From JADCCX01 sp051649305 (GTDB taxonomy: Bacteria; Pseudomonadota; Alphaproteobacteria; Rhizobiales; Beijerinckiaceae), in assembly GCA_051649305.1 (NCBI GenBank), contig JBOFGV010000019.1, positions 1-64,000 of the forward strand: DNA of 64,000 nt. The letters are read 5' to 3'. The notes beneath the pieces are model-generated. The model was not told where the DNA came from and did no database searches. It was given only the letters and a program-made list of their open reading frames with translations. This document shows positions 9,123-17,374 of this stretch, in pieces. Positions within the stretch are counted from its first letter, which is position 1. The number at the start of each line of letters is the position of its first letter. A program made the position numbers and the translations under genes.

Positions 9123-9971
9123 TCAGGTAAGATCAAAGCCTTTGGCACGGACAAATCTGCCGAATGTCTCGCGCTCCGGCGTTGCATACTGCCGGGCCTT
9201 GTCGAGCGACCAGCCATAGCTTTCTGCTAAACCGAAATCCGGGACATTGCGTTGCTGTCTGTATGGCTGCAGCGCTTCGCGCCGCACATCGTAGGCCTCG
9301 ACCTGCCCGCGCAGATCATTTTCTGAATAACGGTCAGTATGCACTGTGACAGACAAGGGAAGCCGCGGGCTGATCTTTGGCACTTCCGAGGGCCAGCCAA
9401 ATGCAAGTCCCGCCACCGGAAAGACGTGATCAGGCAAGCCAAGCATGTTTGAAACGGCACTGGCATGATTGCGGATGGCACTGACTGGACAGGTGCCAAG
9501 CCCATGACTTTCCGCCGCAGAAACAAAGGCTGACAATGCTATCCCGGCATCAACAGCAGCATTGAAAAAAGCATCGAGATGATCGTTCACGAATGGGATG
9601 CCATGCCATTCATGCCAGAGGCGTTGACGCCTGTTGTTGCCGCAGAAAACAAGCATGTGCTGGATATTCGCAATCCACGGCTGCGCCAAAGGTCCTGAGG
9701 TCAGCAGGGCCTTGAGATCAGACAAAATCTGCCTGTCTTGCACAATGATGATGTCACGCCCCTGCAGGTCGCTTTTGCTTGGTGCGGAGAGCGCAAGTGC
9801 ACAAAGGGATCGAACAAGCTTTGCATCCACAGCCTCTGATGTGAATTGGCGTACTGAACCATGGGATGCAGCTTTTGCATCAAGACTATCACAGTCTGCC
9901 CAGGGCCGCTCTGCTGTCCCAAATCTGGTGTCCAGAGTTTCATGAGGATTCTTTGCAGAATTTCTATGCAT
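9123..9971 (-). CDS. Nitroreductase family protein (FMN-dependent)
   Basis: A 282-residue protein of the FMN nitroreductase fold. HGSVRQFTSE (about 38-47) matches the R-S-x-R-x-F/Y FMN-phosphate motif, with ALSAPSKSDLQ following and the AAESHGLGTCPVSAIRNH segment (near 165-182) that binds flavin and sits at the dimer interface. Such enzymes reduce nitro compounds, quinones or flavins with NAD(P)H; the substrate is unknown. The start ATG has a good GAGGAG ribosome site eight bases upstream. It is convergent with psd and lies downstream of the LysR gene on the same strand, separated by about 83 bases, so it may be read through from it. Confidence 0.8.
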   Translation of the reverse strand: MHRNSAKNPHETLDTRFGTAERPWADCDSLDAKAASHGSVRQFTSEAVDAKLVRSLCALALSAPSKSDLQGRDIIIVQDRQILSDLKALLTSGPLAQPWIANIQHMLVFCGNNRRQRLWHEWHGIPFVNDHLDAFFNAAVDAGIALSAFVSAAESHGLGTCPVSAIRNHASAVSNMLGLPDHVFPVAGLAFGWPSEVPKISPRLPLSVTVHTDRYSENDLRGQVEAYDVRREALQPYRQQRNVPDFGLAESYGWSLDKARQYATPERETFGRFVRAKGFDLT

Positions 9972-10054
9972 TGTTGCTCCTCACAAAACTGATTGCCATG
10001 CATAGCCTCCACACCTCCACCACGCAAATGCTGTGCTTTTTGCAGGAGGAATGA

Positions 10055-10957
10055 TTACTCCCTGTCTGAAAGCCCCTGCCCCAGGGGTGATGTGCTGCGG
10101 CAGGTTTCAAAGAGCTTCCCGAAGACCAGATCGGTCATCCGGCGCTTCGGGTTGCCAACAGCCTCAATCATTCCCAGTGTCCTGTAGTGCATTGGCCCCG
10201 GCAAAGGCACGATACGGACCGCTTCCAAGGGTCGAATTTGCCTGTCCGGAACGATGGCGACCCCGTGCCCCTTTGCGACCATTGCTTCGATCGCCTCCAG
10301 CCAGTCAAGGCGCATGCCTTCGCGTGGCTCAAGCTTCAGACGCCGCACGACAAGATCGATGGTTCTGCCAACAGCAGCAGCCGGGTTGTAGCGAATAAAA
10401 GGATGGGACAGCACAAGCCGCGAGACATCATCTCCGGTGGTGTCTGGTGGCGCAATCAGGACAAGTCTCTCGCGCAGGAAGGGGCGCCATTCCAGTGTTC
10501 TCTCTGCCTCATCATAGTCTGAAATAACCGCTGCATCCAGTCTGCGCCGCTGCACCATGCTGAGCAGCTGGCTTGAAGTCCCTGAGACAATTTCAATGTG
10601 CAGCCCCGGATAGTTTCTGCGTATCTCTGCAAGAGCGTGTGGCAAGAGGCCTGTCAGAGTGCTGCCGACAGCGCCGAGCTGAAGACGACCCGTTACATTC
10701 CCATCGTTGTTGATCTCTGCGCGCATTCCATCTGCAAGAGCGAGCACATCCCGCGCACGGGCTACGATGGTGGCACCGGCATCAGTCAGGACGGGAGGAC
10801 GCACAGAGCGATCAAACAGGGGCTTTCCAAGATCATGCTCCAGCGACTGAACATGCAAGGTGACTGCGGACTGGCTGATCTTGAGCTCACGCGCTGCTGC
10901 GGCGAAAGTCCCATGTTCCGCAATCATGACAAGGGTTCTTAAGACGGCAAGATGCAT
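10055..10957 (-). CDS. LysR-type transcriptional regulator
   Basis: A 300-residue LTTR. Residues 1-60 form the winged helix-turn-helix (MHLAVLRTLVMIAEHGTFAAAARELKI in overlapping segments, then SQSAVTLHVQSLE), and residues about 88-295 the effector-binding periplasmic-protein-like fold. It is divergent from the SDH-like/fumarase operon with an inverted repeat between them, the classic arrangement for control of the neighbouring operon by a pathway metabolite. ATG at 10957 fits the family; in-frame starts at 11011 and 10990 would extend over the putative operator. Confidence 0.88.
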   Translation of the reverse strand: MHLAVLRTLVMIAEHGTFAAAARELKISQSAVTLHVQSLEHDLGKPLFDRSVRPPVLTDAGATIVARARDVLALADGMRAEINNDGNVTGRLQLGAVGSTLTGLLPHALAEIRRNYPGLHIEIVSGTSSQLLSMVQRRRLDAAVISDYDEAERTLEWRPFLRERLVLIAPPDTTGDDVSRLVLSHPFIRYNPAAAVGRTIDLVVRRLKLEPREGMRLDWLEAIEAMVAKGHGVAIVPDRQIRPLEAVRIVPLPGPMHYRTLGMIEAVGNPKRRMTDLVFGKLFETCRSTSPLGQGLSDRE

Positions 10958-10981
10958 GGGCAAACACTCATAGATTGAGAT

Positions 10982-11006
10982 TTTCTGCATCATATATTTA
11001 CAGAAA
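10982..11006. promoter_or_regulatory. Inverted repeat, candidate LysR operator
   Basis: TTTCTG (10982-10987), a 13-base AT-rich spacer, then CAGAAA (11001-11006). It sits in the 114-base region between the divergent LysR gene and the iron-sulfur subunit gene, about 66 bases before the operon start. Interrupted dyads of this kind are typical LTTR sites, although the spacing here is wider than the T-N11-A consensus. Confidence 0.45.
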
Positions 11007-11071
11007 TTCACAGTATTGCAAGATGGCTCTTTTCAACTAGAGTGATGGAAAAAGCTCGGCGGGAAATCGAT

Positions 11072-11788
11072 ATGGCGACGATCAAGGTCTCGATTTGGCG
11101 AGGCAAAGCAGATGGACGCTACGAGACCTTTGATGTCCCGCGCAACGAGAGCCAGACTGTTCTTGACATCGTCACCCACATCCAGCGTGAGATTGATCCA
11201 ACGCTCGCCTACCGTTTCGCCTGCCGTGTCGGCGTTTGTGGCTCCTGTGCCATGACAGTCAATGGCAGACCGCGCTGGACGTGCCGGACGCATGTTTCCA
11301 AGGTCATTGAAAATGACATGATCGAGATCGGCCCTCTGGCAAACTTGCCAGTCATCAAGGATCTTGCAACCGATATGGAGCGCTTCTTTGAGCGCTGGCA
11401 GGAAGCCAAAGGCGTGTTTGAACCGACGGTTACGCGCGATGATCCGATTTCAGCCATCAAGCCATTAGACCCCAAGCGCCAGAAAGTTGATGTTGGAGTG
11501 GAATGCATCAACTGCGGCATCTGCTGGGCCGCATGCGATACAGTGCGCTGGAACGATGACTATCTTGGGCCAGCGGCCCTCAACCGTGCCTGGACACTGC
11601 AAAATGATGAGCGGGACGGGGCACAACAGGAGCGCACAGCTGCTGTATCATCGAAGGGCGGTTGTCAGGCTTGCCATTCGCACCAATCCTGCGAGCAACA
11701 TTGCCCGCAAGGGCTCAATCCAACAGCATCTATCGCAGGTCTGAAGCGCATGAGCCTCGTTGCACTGTTGAAAGGCGATGCCTCGTGA
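11072..11788 (+). CDS. Succinate dehydrogenase/fumarate reductase-like iron-sulfur subunit
   Basis: A 238-residue SdhB/FrdB homologue carrying all three cluster motifs: CRVGVCGSC with a later C (2Fe-2S, about 55-76), CINCGICWAAC (4Fe-4S, about 146-156) and CHSHQSCEQHCP (3Fe-4S and shared ligands, near 207-218). It would carry electrons from the flavoprotein to the membrane subunits and quinone. The usual proline after the second cluster (CP) is an aspartate. First gene of the operon divergent from LysR. ATG at 11072 follows GGCGGGA; an ATG at 11045 adds nine residues and cannot be excluded. Its TGA overlaps the next start (GTGA). Confidence 0.87.
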   Translation: MATIKVSIWRGKADGRYETFDVPRNESQTVLDIVTHIQREIDPTLAYRFACRVGVCGSCAMTVNGRPRWTCRTHVSKVIENDMIEIGPLANLPVIKDLATDMERFFERWQEAKGVFEPTVTRDDPISAIKPLDPKRQKVDVGVECINCGICWAACDTVRWNDDYLGPAALNRAWTLQNDERDGAQQERTAAVSSKGGCQACHSHQSCEQHCPQGLNPTASIAGLKRMSLVALLKGDAS

Positions 11789-12126
11789 GCATGCGGCTTT
11801 ATCTTGTTCAGCGCCTGACTGCCGGCCTTCTTGTCCCGCTTCTTCTCGTGCACCTGATCGTGATTTTCTATGCAACCGCCCATGGTGTTTCGGCTGCCAG
11901 CATTCTTGGCCGTACACGTGGCTCAATTGGTTGGGGCGTTTTCTACAGCGTGTTCGTTCTGGCTGCCGCAGTGCATGGCGCAATCGGCATCCGCAATGTG
12001 TTTGCTGAATGGGGCCCTCAACGGATGAAAAACGATACGCGCGTGTTGTCGCTGCTTCTGTGGGGCACGGCCCTTGGCCTGACAGTGTTGGGTTTGCGTG
12101 CTGTTTACGCGGTCGTTGCATCATGA
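11785..12126 (+). CDS. SDH/FRD-like membrane anchor subunit (first)
   Basis: A 113-residue protein with three hydrophobic helices. LVPLLLVHLIVIFYAT and VLAAAVHGAIGIRNV carry histidines placed like heme ligands of the SdhC/SdhD superfamily (H-x-x-x-G-x-R). It should anchor the flavoprotein/iron-sulfur pair and take part in quinone reduction. The GTG start overlaps the previous stop (GTGA); an ATG two codons later at 11791 is equally possible. Its own stop overlaps the next gene's ATG (ATGA), so the four complex genes are tightly coupled. Confidence 0.75.
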   Translation: MSMRLYLVQRLTAGLLVPLLLVHLIVIFYATAHGVSAASILGRTRGSIGWGVFYSVFVLAAAVHGAIGIRNVFAEWGPQRMKNDTRVLSLLLWGTALGLTVLGLRAVYAVVAS

Positions 12127-12485
12127 CTATGCGCACAGACAAACAACGCAACGCCGCCTACCGAAGGGATGTTCTGTGGAGTGCAGCATTCATTCACCGC
12201 ATCAGTGGCGTGGCCCTCGCTGTTTTTCTGCCCTTCCATTTTCTTGTGCTGGGGTTGGCCTTGCGCAGCGAGGCTGCACTCGACGGATTTCTGGGATGGA
12301 CAAAAATGCCGCTTGTGAAAGCAGCAGAGGCCGGCCTTGTTTTCTGCCTCGCAGTTCATCTCATTGGTGGTCTGCGCATCCTGATGCTTGAAACCCATGG
12401 CTGGCGGCCTGGGCAGCGTGCATTCGCTATCTGGAGCGTTATCACAGCCGCGTTTACAGGCGCAGCATTCCTCATTCTGGCATGA
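12123..12485 (+). CDS. SDH cytochrome b556-like membrane anchor subunit (second)
   Basis: A 120-residue protein with three membrane segments. FIHRISGVALAVFLPFH (about 23-39) is the H-R-x-S-G motif of the SdhC cytochrome b subunit, and CLAVHLIGGLRIL (about 79-91) resembles the helix with the second heme-ligand histidine. With the preceding subunit it would form the di-subunit anchor. Start and stop both overlap the neighbouring genes by four bases (ATGA). Confidence 0.82.
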   Translation: MTMRTDKQRNAAYRRDVLWSAAFIHRISGVALAVFLPFHFLVLGLALRSEAALDGFLGWTKMPLVKAAEAGLVFCLAVHLIGGLRILMLETHGWRPGQRAFAIWSVITAAFTGAAFLILA

Positions 12486-14233
12486 CCCTGATGAAAACAT
12501 CTTACGAGACAATTTCGACAGATATTCTCATCCTCGGTGCAGGCGGTGCAGGGTTGTTCGCGGCACTCCATGCCAAGAAAGCGACACCGCACCTTTCTGT
12601 GACGATTGCCTGCAAGGGCTTGCTTGGAAAATCAGGCTGCACCCGCATGGTCCAGGGCGGATACAACGTGGCGCTCATTCCGGGAGACTCGGTCGAACGG
12701 CATTTCATGGACACAATTGAGGGCGGCAAGTGGCTGCCCAATCAGGATCTTGCCTGGACGCTGGTTACACAGGCACTCGTTCGTGTGCGTGAGCTAGAAA
12801 ACGAAATAGGCTGCTTCTTTGACCGCAATCCGGATGGTTCCCTCCATGGCAAGGCTTTTGCGGGCCAGACCTTCGATCGTACTGTTCACAAAGGCGACCT
12901 GACCGGCATAGAGATCATCAACCGGTTGATGGAGCAGGTATGGGCGCGCCCGGGTATTTCGCGTCTGGAAGAGCATCGAGCCCTCTCGCTGATCAAGTCA
13001 GAGGACGGACAATCCATCTCCGGAGTGTTGTTGCTAGATATGCGCACGGGCGCATTCAAGCTCGTGCGCGCCAAGGCCGTGCTGCTGGCCACAGGCGGTG
13101 GTCCGACAATGTACAAGTACCATACACCATCAAGCGACAAGAGCATGGACGGCCTTGCCATGGCCTTGCGTGCAGGCCTGACCCTGCGTGACATGGAGTT
13201 GGTGCAGTTCCACCCGACAGGCGTTCTTGCTGGCAAAGGCACACGCATGACCGGCACAATCATTGAGGAAGGTTTGCGCGGCGCGGGGGGATATCTTCTC
13301 AACGGCTCTGATGAGAGATTCATGTTCAACTACCATGAACGGGGTGAACGGGCCACGCGGGATCTTGTTTCGCAATCCATGTACCGCGAAATGCAGGCCG
13401 GGCGCACAACGCCCAACGGTGGCATTTACATCGCCATGGGTCATCTCGGGCCCGAGAAAGTACGCAAGCAGTTCAAGGGCATGGTTGAGCGCTGCGCCGA
13501 CTGCGGATTTGATCTCGCAGGCGGAAAGGTCGAGGTGGTACCAACCGCGCACTACATGATGGGTGGGGTAGAGTGCGATGTCCAGACACGGACGTCACTT
13601 CCCGGCCTCTATGTTGCCGGCGAGGACGCAGGTGGCATCCATGGAGCCAATCGTCTTGGTGGCAACGGCGTTGCAAATTCTACGGTCTTTGGTGGCATTG
13701 CCGGTGATGTCATGGCAGTCGATGTCATGAGAGACCGCACGCAGACATCACCTGACCTTGATCAGGTAGAGGCTGAGATTGACCGCGCAACGCGGCCTTT
13801 CCGCCTGAAGGGCGGTAATCTCAACAAGCTTCGCGAGCATTTACTGGATGGAATGTGGGACAATGTCGGGATCATTCGCAGCCGCGATCAGCTGGATCTG
13901 GCTACAACGATGCTGGATGATCTTGATGCGGAACTGGAAACGACGGGTGTTCTGGATGGTGACCGTGCATTCAATCTGACATGGTCTGACTGGCAGAACC
14001 TCGAAAACCAGATCCTTGTATCAAAGGTCATTGCCGCATCCGCGATCAAGCGTGAAAATTCACGTGGCTCGCATTATCGTGATGATTTTCCCGATGCCGG
14101 TGACCTCGAAACGTCGCGGTTCACACGCGTGCGCCTTGACGATGCACGGATTGTGATTGACGATGCACCGGTTGTCTTCAGCATTGTGAAGCCAGGCAAG
14201 ACATTGCTCAACGAAAAATCAGCTGCAAAGTAG
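12482..14233 (+). CDS. SDH/FRD-like flavoprotein subunit without the covalent-FAD histidine
   Basis: A 583-residue flavoprotein of the SdhA/FrdA/NadB family. ILGAGGAGLFAALHA (about 17-31) binds FAD; FHPTG, HERGERATRDL, AHYMMGG and NRLGGNGVANS carry the catalytic and dicarboxylate-binding residues. In SdhA and FrdA the FAD is attached to the histidine of R-S-H-T; here the aligned stretch is KSGCTRMVQGG, so covalent attachment as in E. coli is not possible. The reaction should be succinate/fumarate-type oxidoreduction or that of a substituted dicarboxylate, inferred from fold and from the fumarase genes next door. It is seven bases from the fumarase alpha gene. Confidence 0.87.
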   Translation: MTLMKTSYETISTDILILGAGGAGLFAALHAKKATPHLSVTIACKGLLGKSGCTRMVQGGYNVALIPGDSVERHFMDTIEGGKWLPNQDLAWTLVTQALVRVRELENEIGCFFDRNPDGSLHGKAFAGQTFDRTVHKGDLTGIEIINRLMEQVWARPGISRLEEHRALSLIKSEDGQSISGVLLLDMRTGAFKLVRAKAVLLATGGGPTMYKYHTPSSDKSMDGLAMALRAGLTLRDMELVQFHPTGVLAGKGTRMTGTIIEEGLRGAGGYLLNGSDERFMFNYHERGERATRDLVSQSMYREMQAGRTTPNGGIYIAMGHLGPEKVRKQFKGMVERCADCGFDLAGGKVEVVPTAHYMMGGVECDVQTRTSLPGLYVAGEDAGGIHGANRLGGNGVANSTVFGGIAGDVMAVDVMRDRTQTSPDLDQVEAEIDRATRPFRLKGGNLNKLREHLLDGMWDNVGIIRSRDQLDLATTMLDDLDAELETTGVLDGDRAFNLTWSDWQNLENQILVSKVIAASAIKRENSRGSHYRDDFPDAGDLETSRFTRVRLDDARIVIDDAPVVFSIVKPGKTLLNEKSAAK

Positions 14234-14239
14234 AGAGCC

Positions 14240-15202
14240 ATGATCCCCTCCTCGCTTATCCAGAAAACAGCTGAGACATTGATGGAGAAAGCAGCCATCG
14301 AGATTCCTGATGACTATCTGGGTGGACTGCGCGCCTGCGCCAACACGGAAAAAGGTGACCTCTCCGCTTTCGTTATTCAGGCAATGCTCGAGAACTACGA
14401 GGCCGCGAAAGAAGACCGGCGTGCCATGTGTGGCGATACAGGCGTACCACGCTGGTATGTGAAGTATGGCAATGACGCGCGCATTCAGGGTGGTCCGGTC
14501 GCGCTTGAAGCAGCACTGCGCCGCGCCACAGCGAATGCGACACAGGAAGTGCCACTCAGGCCCAACCGTGTCCATCCGTTGTGGAGGACTGATCACAACA
14601 ACAACGTCGGAATCAATGCCCCAGAAATCGAGTATGCTTTCAATCCGGTCGGTGACTGGGTTGACCTGACGACTGTGCACAAGGGCGGATTGTTTGGTTC
14701 TGATTACCGCATGCTGTTTCCCGGCGACGGCATGGAAGGCATTCGTCGCTTTTACCTCGACACGCTTGTTGGCTTTGGCAAGCGCGGGCTTGCCTGCCAG
14801 CCCGCGATTGTCGGTGTTGGTCTTGGCGGCTCCAAAGATACCTGCATGACCCTTGGCAAGCAGGCGTCCTGCCTGCGTATCGTTGGCTCAAAGAATCCTG
14901 ATCCAAAAATCGCTGCACTTGAAGACGAGTTCAAAACACTTGGCAATTCCATCGGCATGGGAGCCATGGGCTTCATGGGATCATCCATGGTCGTCGCCTG
15001 CAACATCGAGGTTGGCTACTGCCACACTGGTGGCATGCCGATGAGCGTGCATATGTTCTGCCTTTCATCACGGCGCGCCACGGCACGGGTCCATGCAGAT
15101 GGACGCGTTGAGTACCGCACCGATCCGGAGTGGTTTACTGACTACTCCAGAAGAACTGATGTCGAATGGAATGGTCAGGGTCTGCAACACGCAGCAGAAT
15201 AA
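14240..15202 (+). CDS. Class I fumarate hydratase / tartrate dehydratase, alpha subunit
   Basis: A 320-residue homologue of the N-terminal domain of class I (4Fe-4S) fumarases, encoded as a separate subunit as in TtdA-type enzymes. CGDTGVPRWY (near residue 64) carries a likely cluster cysteine, and GLGGSKDTCMTLGKQA and ACNIEVGYCHTGGMPMS hold further conserved glycines and cysteines. The class interconverts fumarate and malate, and its members also act on mesaconate or tartrate. It follows the flavoprotein closely, so the two enzymes probably act in sequence. The beta subunit is not next but lies beyond the solute-binding protein gene. Confidence 0.83.
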   Translation: MIPSSLIQKTAETLMEKAAIEIPDDYLGGLRACANTEKGDLSAFVIQAMLENYEAAKEDRRAMCGDTGVPRWYVKYGNDARIQGGPVALEAALRRATANATQEVPLRPNRVHPLWRTDHNNNVGINAPEIEYAFNPVGDWVDLTTVHKGGLFGSDYRMLFPGDGMEGIRRFYLDTLVGFGKRGLACQPAIVGVGLGGSKDTCMTLGKQASCLRIVGSKNPDPKIAALEDEFKTLGNSIGMGAMGFMGSSMVVACNIEVGYCHTGGMPMSVHMFCLSSRRATARVHADGRVEYRTDPEWFTDYSRRTDVEWNGQGLQHAAE

Positions 15203-15245
15203 GCAGCCGGGCCGAAACGGCATAGAACCACAGGGGAGAACAGGC

Positions 15246-16241
15246 ATGTCATTTCGCAAACACGCTGGGGCAATCGCTTTTGCCGTCATGGCCATTACAT
15301 TTGGTAGCGAGCAGGCGTCTGCGCAGTATCCCAACAAGCCTATCACAGTGGTGGTGCCGTTTGCTGCGGGAGGACCAACAGACGTCTTCACCCGCCTTGT
15401 TGGCGCGCATATGGCGCAAACTCTTGGCCAGCAACTGATTGTGGAAAATGTTGCAGGCGCAGGCGGAACAACAGGCATGACACGCGTCGCAACTGCAACC
15501 CCGGATGGCTACACCATAGGGGTTGGCAATATGGGCACGCAGTCGGCTGCCCCTGCCCTTTATCCTGATCTCAAGTATGATCCGGCGAAGAGCTTCAGCC
15601 AGATCGGTGTCGTCAATTACACCCCGCAGACGATCGTTGCAAAGAACGCTACAGAAGCCCCTAACCTCAAGGCGTTCATGGACCATCTCAAGGCAAACAG
15701 CGCGAAAATGACCTATGGTCATGCAGGGGTTGGTTCAATTTCCTATGTTTCAGGCGCTGTGTTCAATCACCAGTTTGGATACACACCGGGACTGGTTGCC
15801 TATCGTGGCACGGGCCCTGCTTTGAATGATCTCGTAGCGGGGCACATCGACTACGTCATCGACCAGTCCAGCAATGTCATTCCGCAGATTCTAGCTGGAA
15901 CAATCAAGGCTTATGCTGTTGCTCATCCCACAAGGATTGCCGCCTTGCCGAATGTACCGACTGCCAAAGAGCTGGGCATCGACTTTGTCTTCAGTGCCTG
16001 GAATGCCATGGTAGGCCCAGCCGGGCTTCCCAAGGATGTCTCAGACAAACTCGCTGACGCACTGGGCAAGGCGCTTGACGATCCGGCAATCAAAAGCCGC
16101 TACGTCGTATTGGGAAGCACAGCACCGGAAGGAGCCGACCGCGGCCCGGCTGGACTGCAACGTTTGGTTGAAAGCGAGGTTGCGCGCATTTCACCTGTTC
16201 TCAAGGCGATGGCAGGCGTGAAATCGGTAGAAAAGAACTGA
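15246..16241 (+). CDS. TctC/Bug-family tripartite tricarboxylate transporter solute-binding protein
   Basis: A 331-residue periplasmic protein with a signal peptide ending at SEQASA-QYP (about residue 26). YPNKPITVVVPFAAGGPTD is the Bug-family opening, and GAGGTTGM and ATPDGYTIG are further hallmarks. Family members bind carboxylates for TctAB-type importers or act as extracytoplasmic sensors. No TctA or TctB gene is visible here, so it is an orphan binding protein. The ATG at 15246 follows CAGGGGAGAAC; the longer frame from 15093 overlaps the fumarase gene and lacks a signal peptide. Placed between the two fumarase subunit genes. Confidence 0.87.
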   Translation: MSFRKHAGAIAFAVMAITFGSEQASAQYPNKPITVVVPFAAGGPTDVFTRLVGAHMAQTLGQQLIVENVAGAGGTTGMTRVATATPDGYTIGVGNMGTQSAAPALYPDLKYDPAKSFSQIGVVNYTPQTIVAKNATEAPNLKAFMDHLKANSAKMTYGHAGVGSISYVSGAVFNHQFGYTPGLVAYRGTGPALNDLVAGHIDYVIDQSSNVIPQILAGTIKAYAVAHPTRIAALPNVPTAKELGIDFVFSAWNAMVGPAGLPKDVSDKLADALGKALDDPAIKSRYVVLGSTAPEGADRGPAGLQRLVESEVARISPVLKAMAGVKSVEKN

Positions 16242-16325
16242 AATCTGCCTTCGCAGTATTGTGCCAGAACAACCAATGGCCGGCACAGTGCAGCGCGGCA
16301 TCATCCTTTTTGATTGAGCTGTGAT

Positions 16326-16988
16326 ATGACCGCCGTCCTGAGAACCGTCCATTTGAAGCTGCCAGCCAGCACCGAAGATCTTGCAAAGCTTGCTCTGGGT
16401 GACGTTGTCTATCTTACAGGCCGCGTCCACACGGCCAGAGAAGGTGTCTACAAACGTGCGATTGAGGAAGGTGAGCCTATTCCTGCTGACGTTGGAACAG
16501 CCAGTTTTCACTGCTCCCCTGCAGCCAGCCTCAACCACAATGGTGCACCCAGAATCGGCGCTGTGACAGCAACAGCGAGCTTTCGTTTTTCAAAGTGGAT
16601 CGACGGATGGCTGAAAGCCTCGGGCTGCAACATCGTTATTGGCAAGGGCGGCATGTCGAGCGCTGATTACAAACGTGCCTTTGTGCCCAACAAAGCCATT
16701 TATCTGACCACAGTAGGCTACGGAACCGGTGCACTTCTCGGGCGTGGCATAAAGGATGTCGCAGCAACCCACTGGCTGGATGAACTTGGCATAGCACAAG
16801 GAATCTGGGTGCTGGATGTAGAAAACTTCGGCCCTTTTATTGTCGACAGTGATTTCGAAGGAAACTCTCTTTTTGAACGTGAGAACGCCAAAATTGAGCC
16901 AGGCATCAGGGCACTGTACGAGGGCACAAAACCACCGGCACTGCGCCGGTTTGGCGAGACAAGCGACAGAACGGATGAAGTGATTTAG
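16326..16988 (+). CDS. Class I fumarate hydratase / tartrate dehydratase, beta subunit
   Basis: A 220-residue homologue of the C-terminal domain of class I fumarases (TtdB/FumB type). LGDVVYLTGRVHTAREGVYKR in segments, the GGMSS loop near residue 113 and KAIYLTTVGYGTG are typical. It should assemble with the alpha subunit encoded at 14240-15202 to form the active dehydratase. It closes the operon that begins at the iron-sulfur subunit; the gap before it is 84 bases, so an internal start of transcription is possible. The next feature is tRNA-Gly on the other strand. Confidence 0.82.
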   Translation: MTAVLRTVHLKLPASTEDLAKLALGDVVYLTGRVHTAREGVYKRAIEEGEPIPADVGTASFHCSPAASLNHNGAPRIGAVTATASFRFSKWIDGWLKASGCNIVIGKGGMSSADYKRAFVPNKAIYLTTVGYGTGALLGRGIKDVAATHWLDELGIAQGIWVLDVENFGPFIVDSDFEGNSLFERENAKIEPGIRALYEGTKPPALRRFGETSDRTDEVI

Positions 16989-17001
16989 GATATTGCAAAT
17001 T

Positions 17002-17075
17002 TGGAGCGGGTGAAGGGAATCGAACCCTCGTATTCAGCTTGGAAGGCTGCTGCTCTACCATTGAGCTACACCCGC
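17002..17075 (-). tRNA. tRNA-Gly (anticodon UCC)
   Basis: Read on the minus strand the 74 bases start with GCGGGTG, have a D-arm GTAGCTCAATGGTAGAGC, anticodon stem-loop CAGCCTTCCAAGCTG with anticodon TCC, T-arm GAGGGTTCGATTCCCTTC, acceptor CACCCGC, discriminator T and an encoded CCA (17002-17004). All stems pair. It lies just before the polysaccharide locus. Confidence 0.95.
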
Positions 17076-17374
17076 GTCCGGTTGCTTGCAAAGCAATGGT
17101 TTCTCCGTAAAGCAAGATTCAGTCAGCGAAAAGCCCTTATGCACGGGGCGCGCTGTTTTTTATTCGGACACCAATGCCAGGATGTTAGGCATGTAACCAG
17201 CGCAACACAGGCTTCCGGCAGTGAAAATGCCGAAGCATTCCACGCAGCAGATATCAGTCAATGTTGACAAATGGGTCAAACGGGTGGCTTAGAACGGTGT
17301 TCTTGCAAGGGTTTTCCGGTGTCGGTTGCTGGCAAAGAGCAAACACATACTCCATCACCTGAAGGGCCAATTCT
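17076..17374. promoter_or_regulatory. Intergenic region ahead of the polysaccharide operon, with a candidate promoter
   Basis: These 299 bases between tRNA-Gly and rfbG hold no convincing gene. TTGACA (17264-17269) is followed after 17 bases by GCTTAG (17287-17292), a plausible sigma-70-type promoter for the rfb genes with a leader of roughly 75 bases. The -10 box is poor, so this is only a candidate. No tRNA-derived repeat is visible. Confidence 0.35.
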
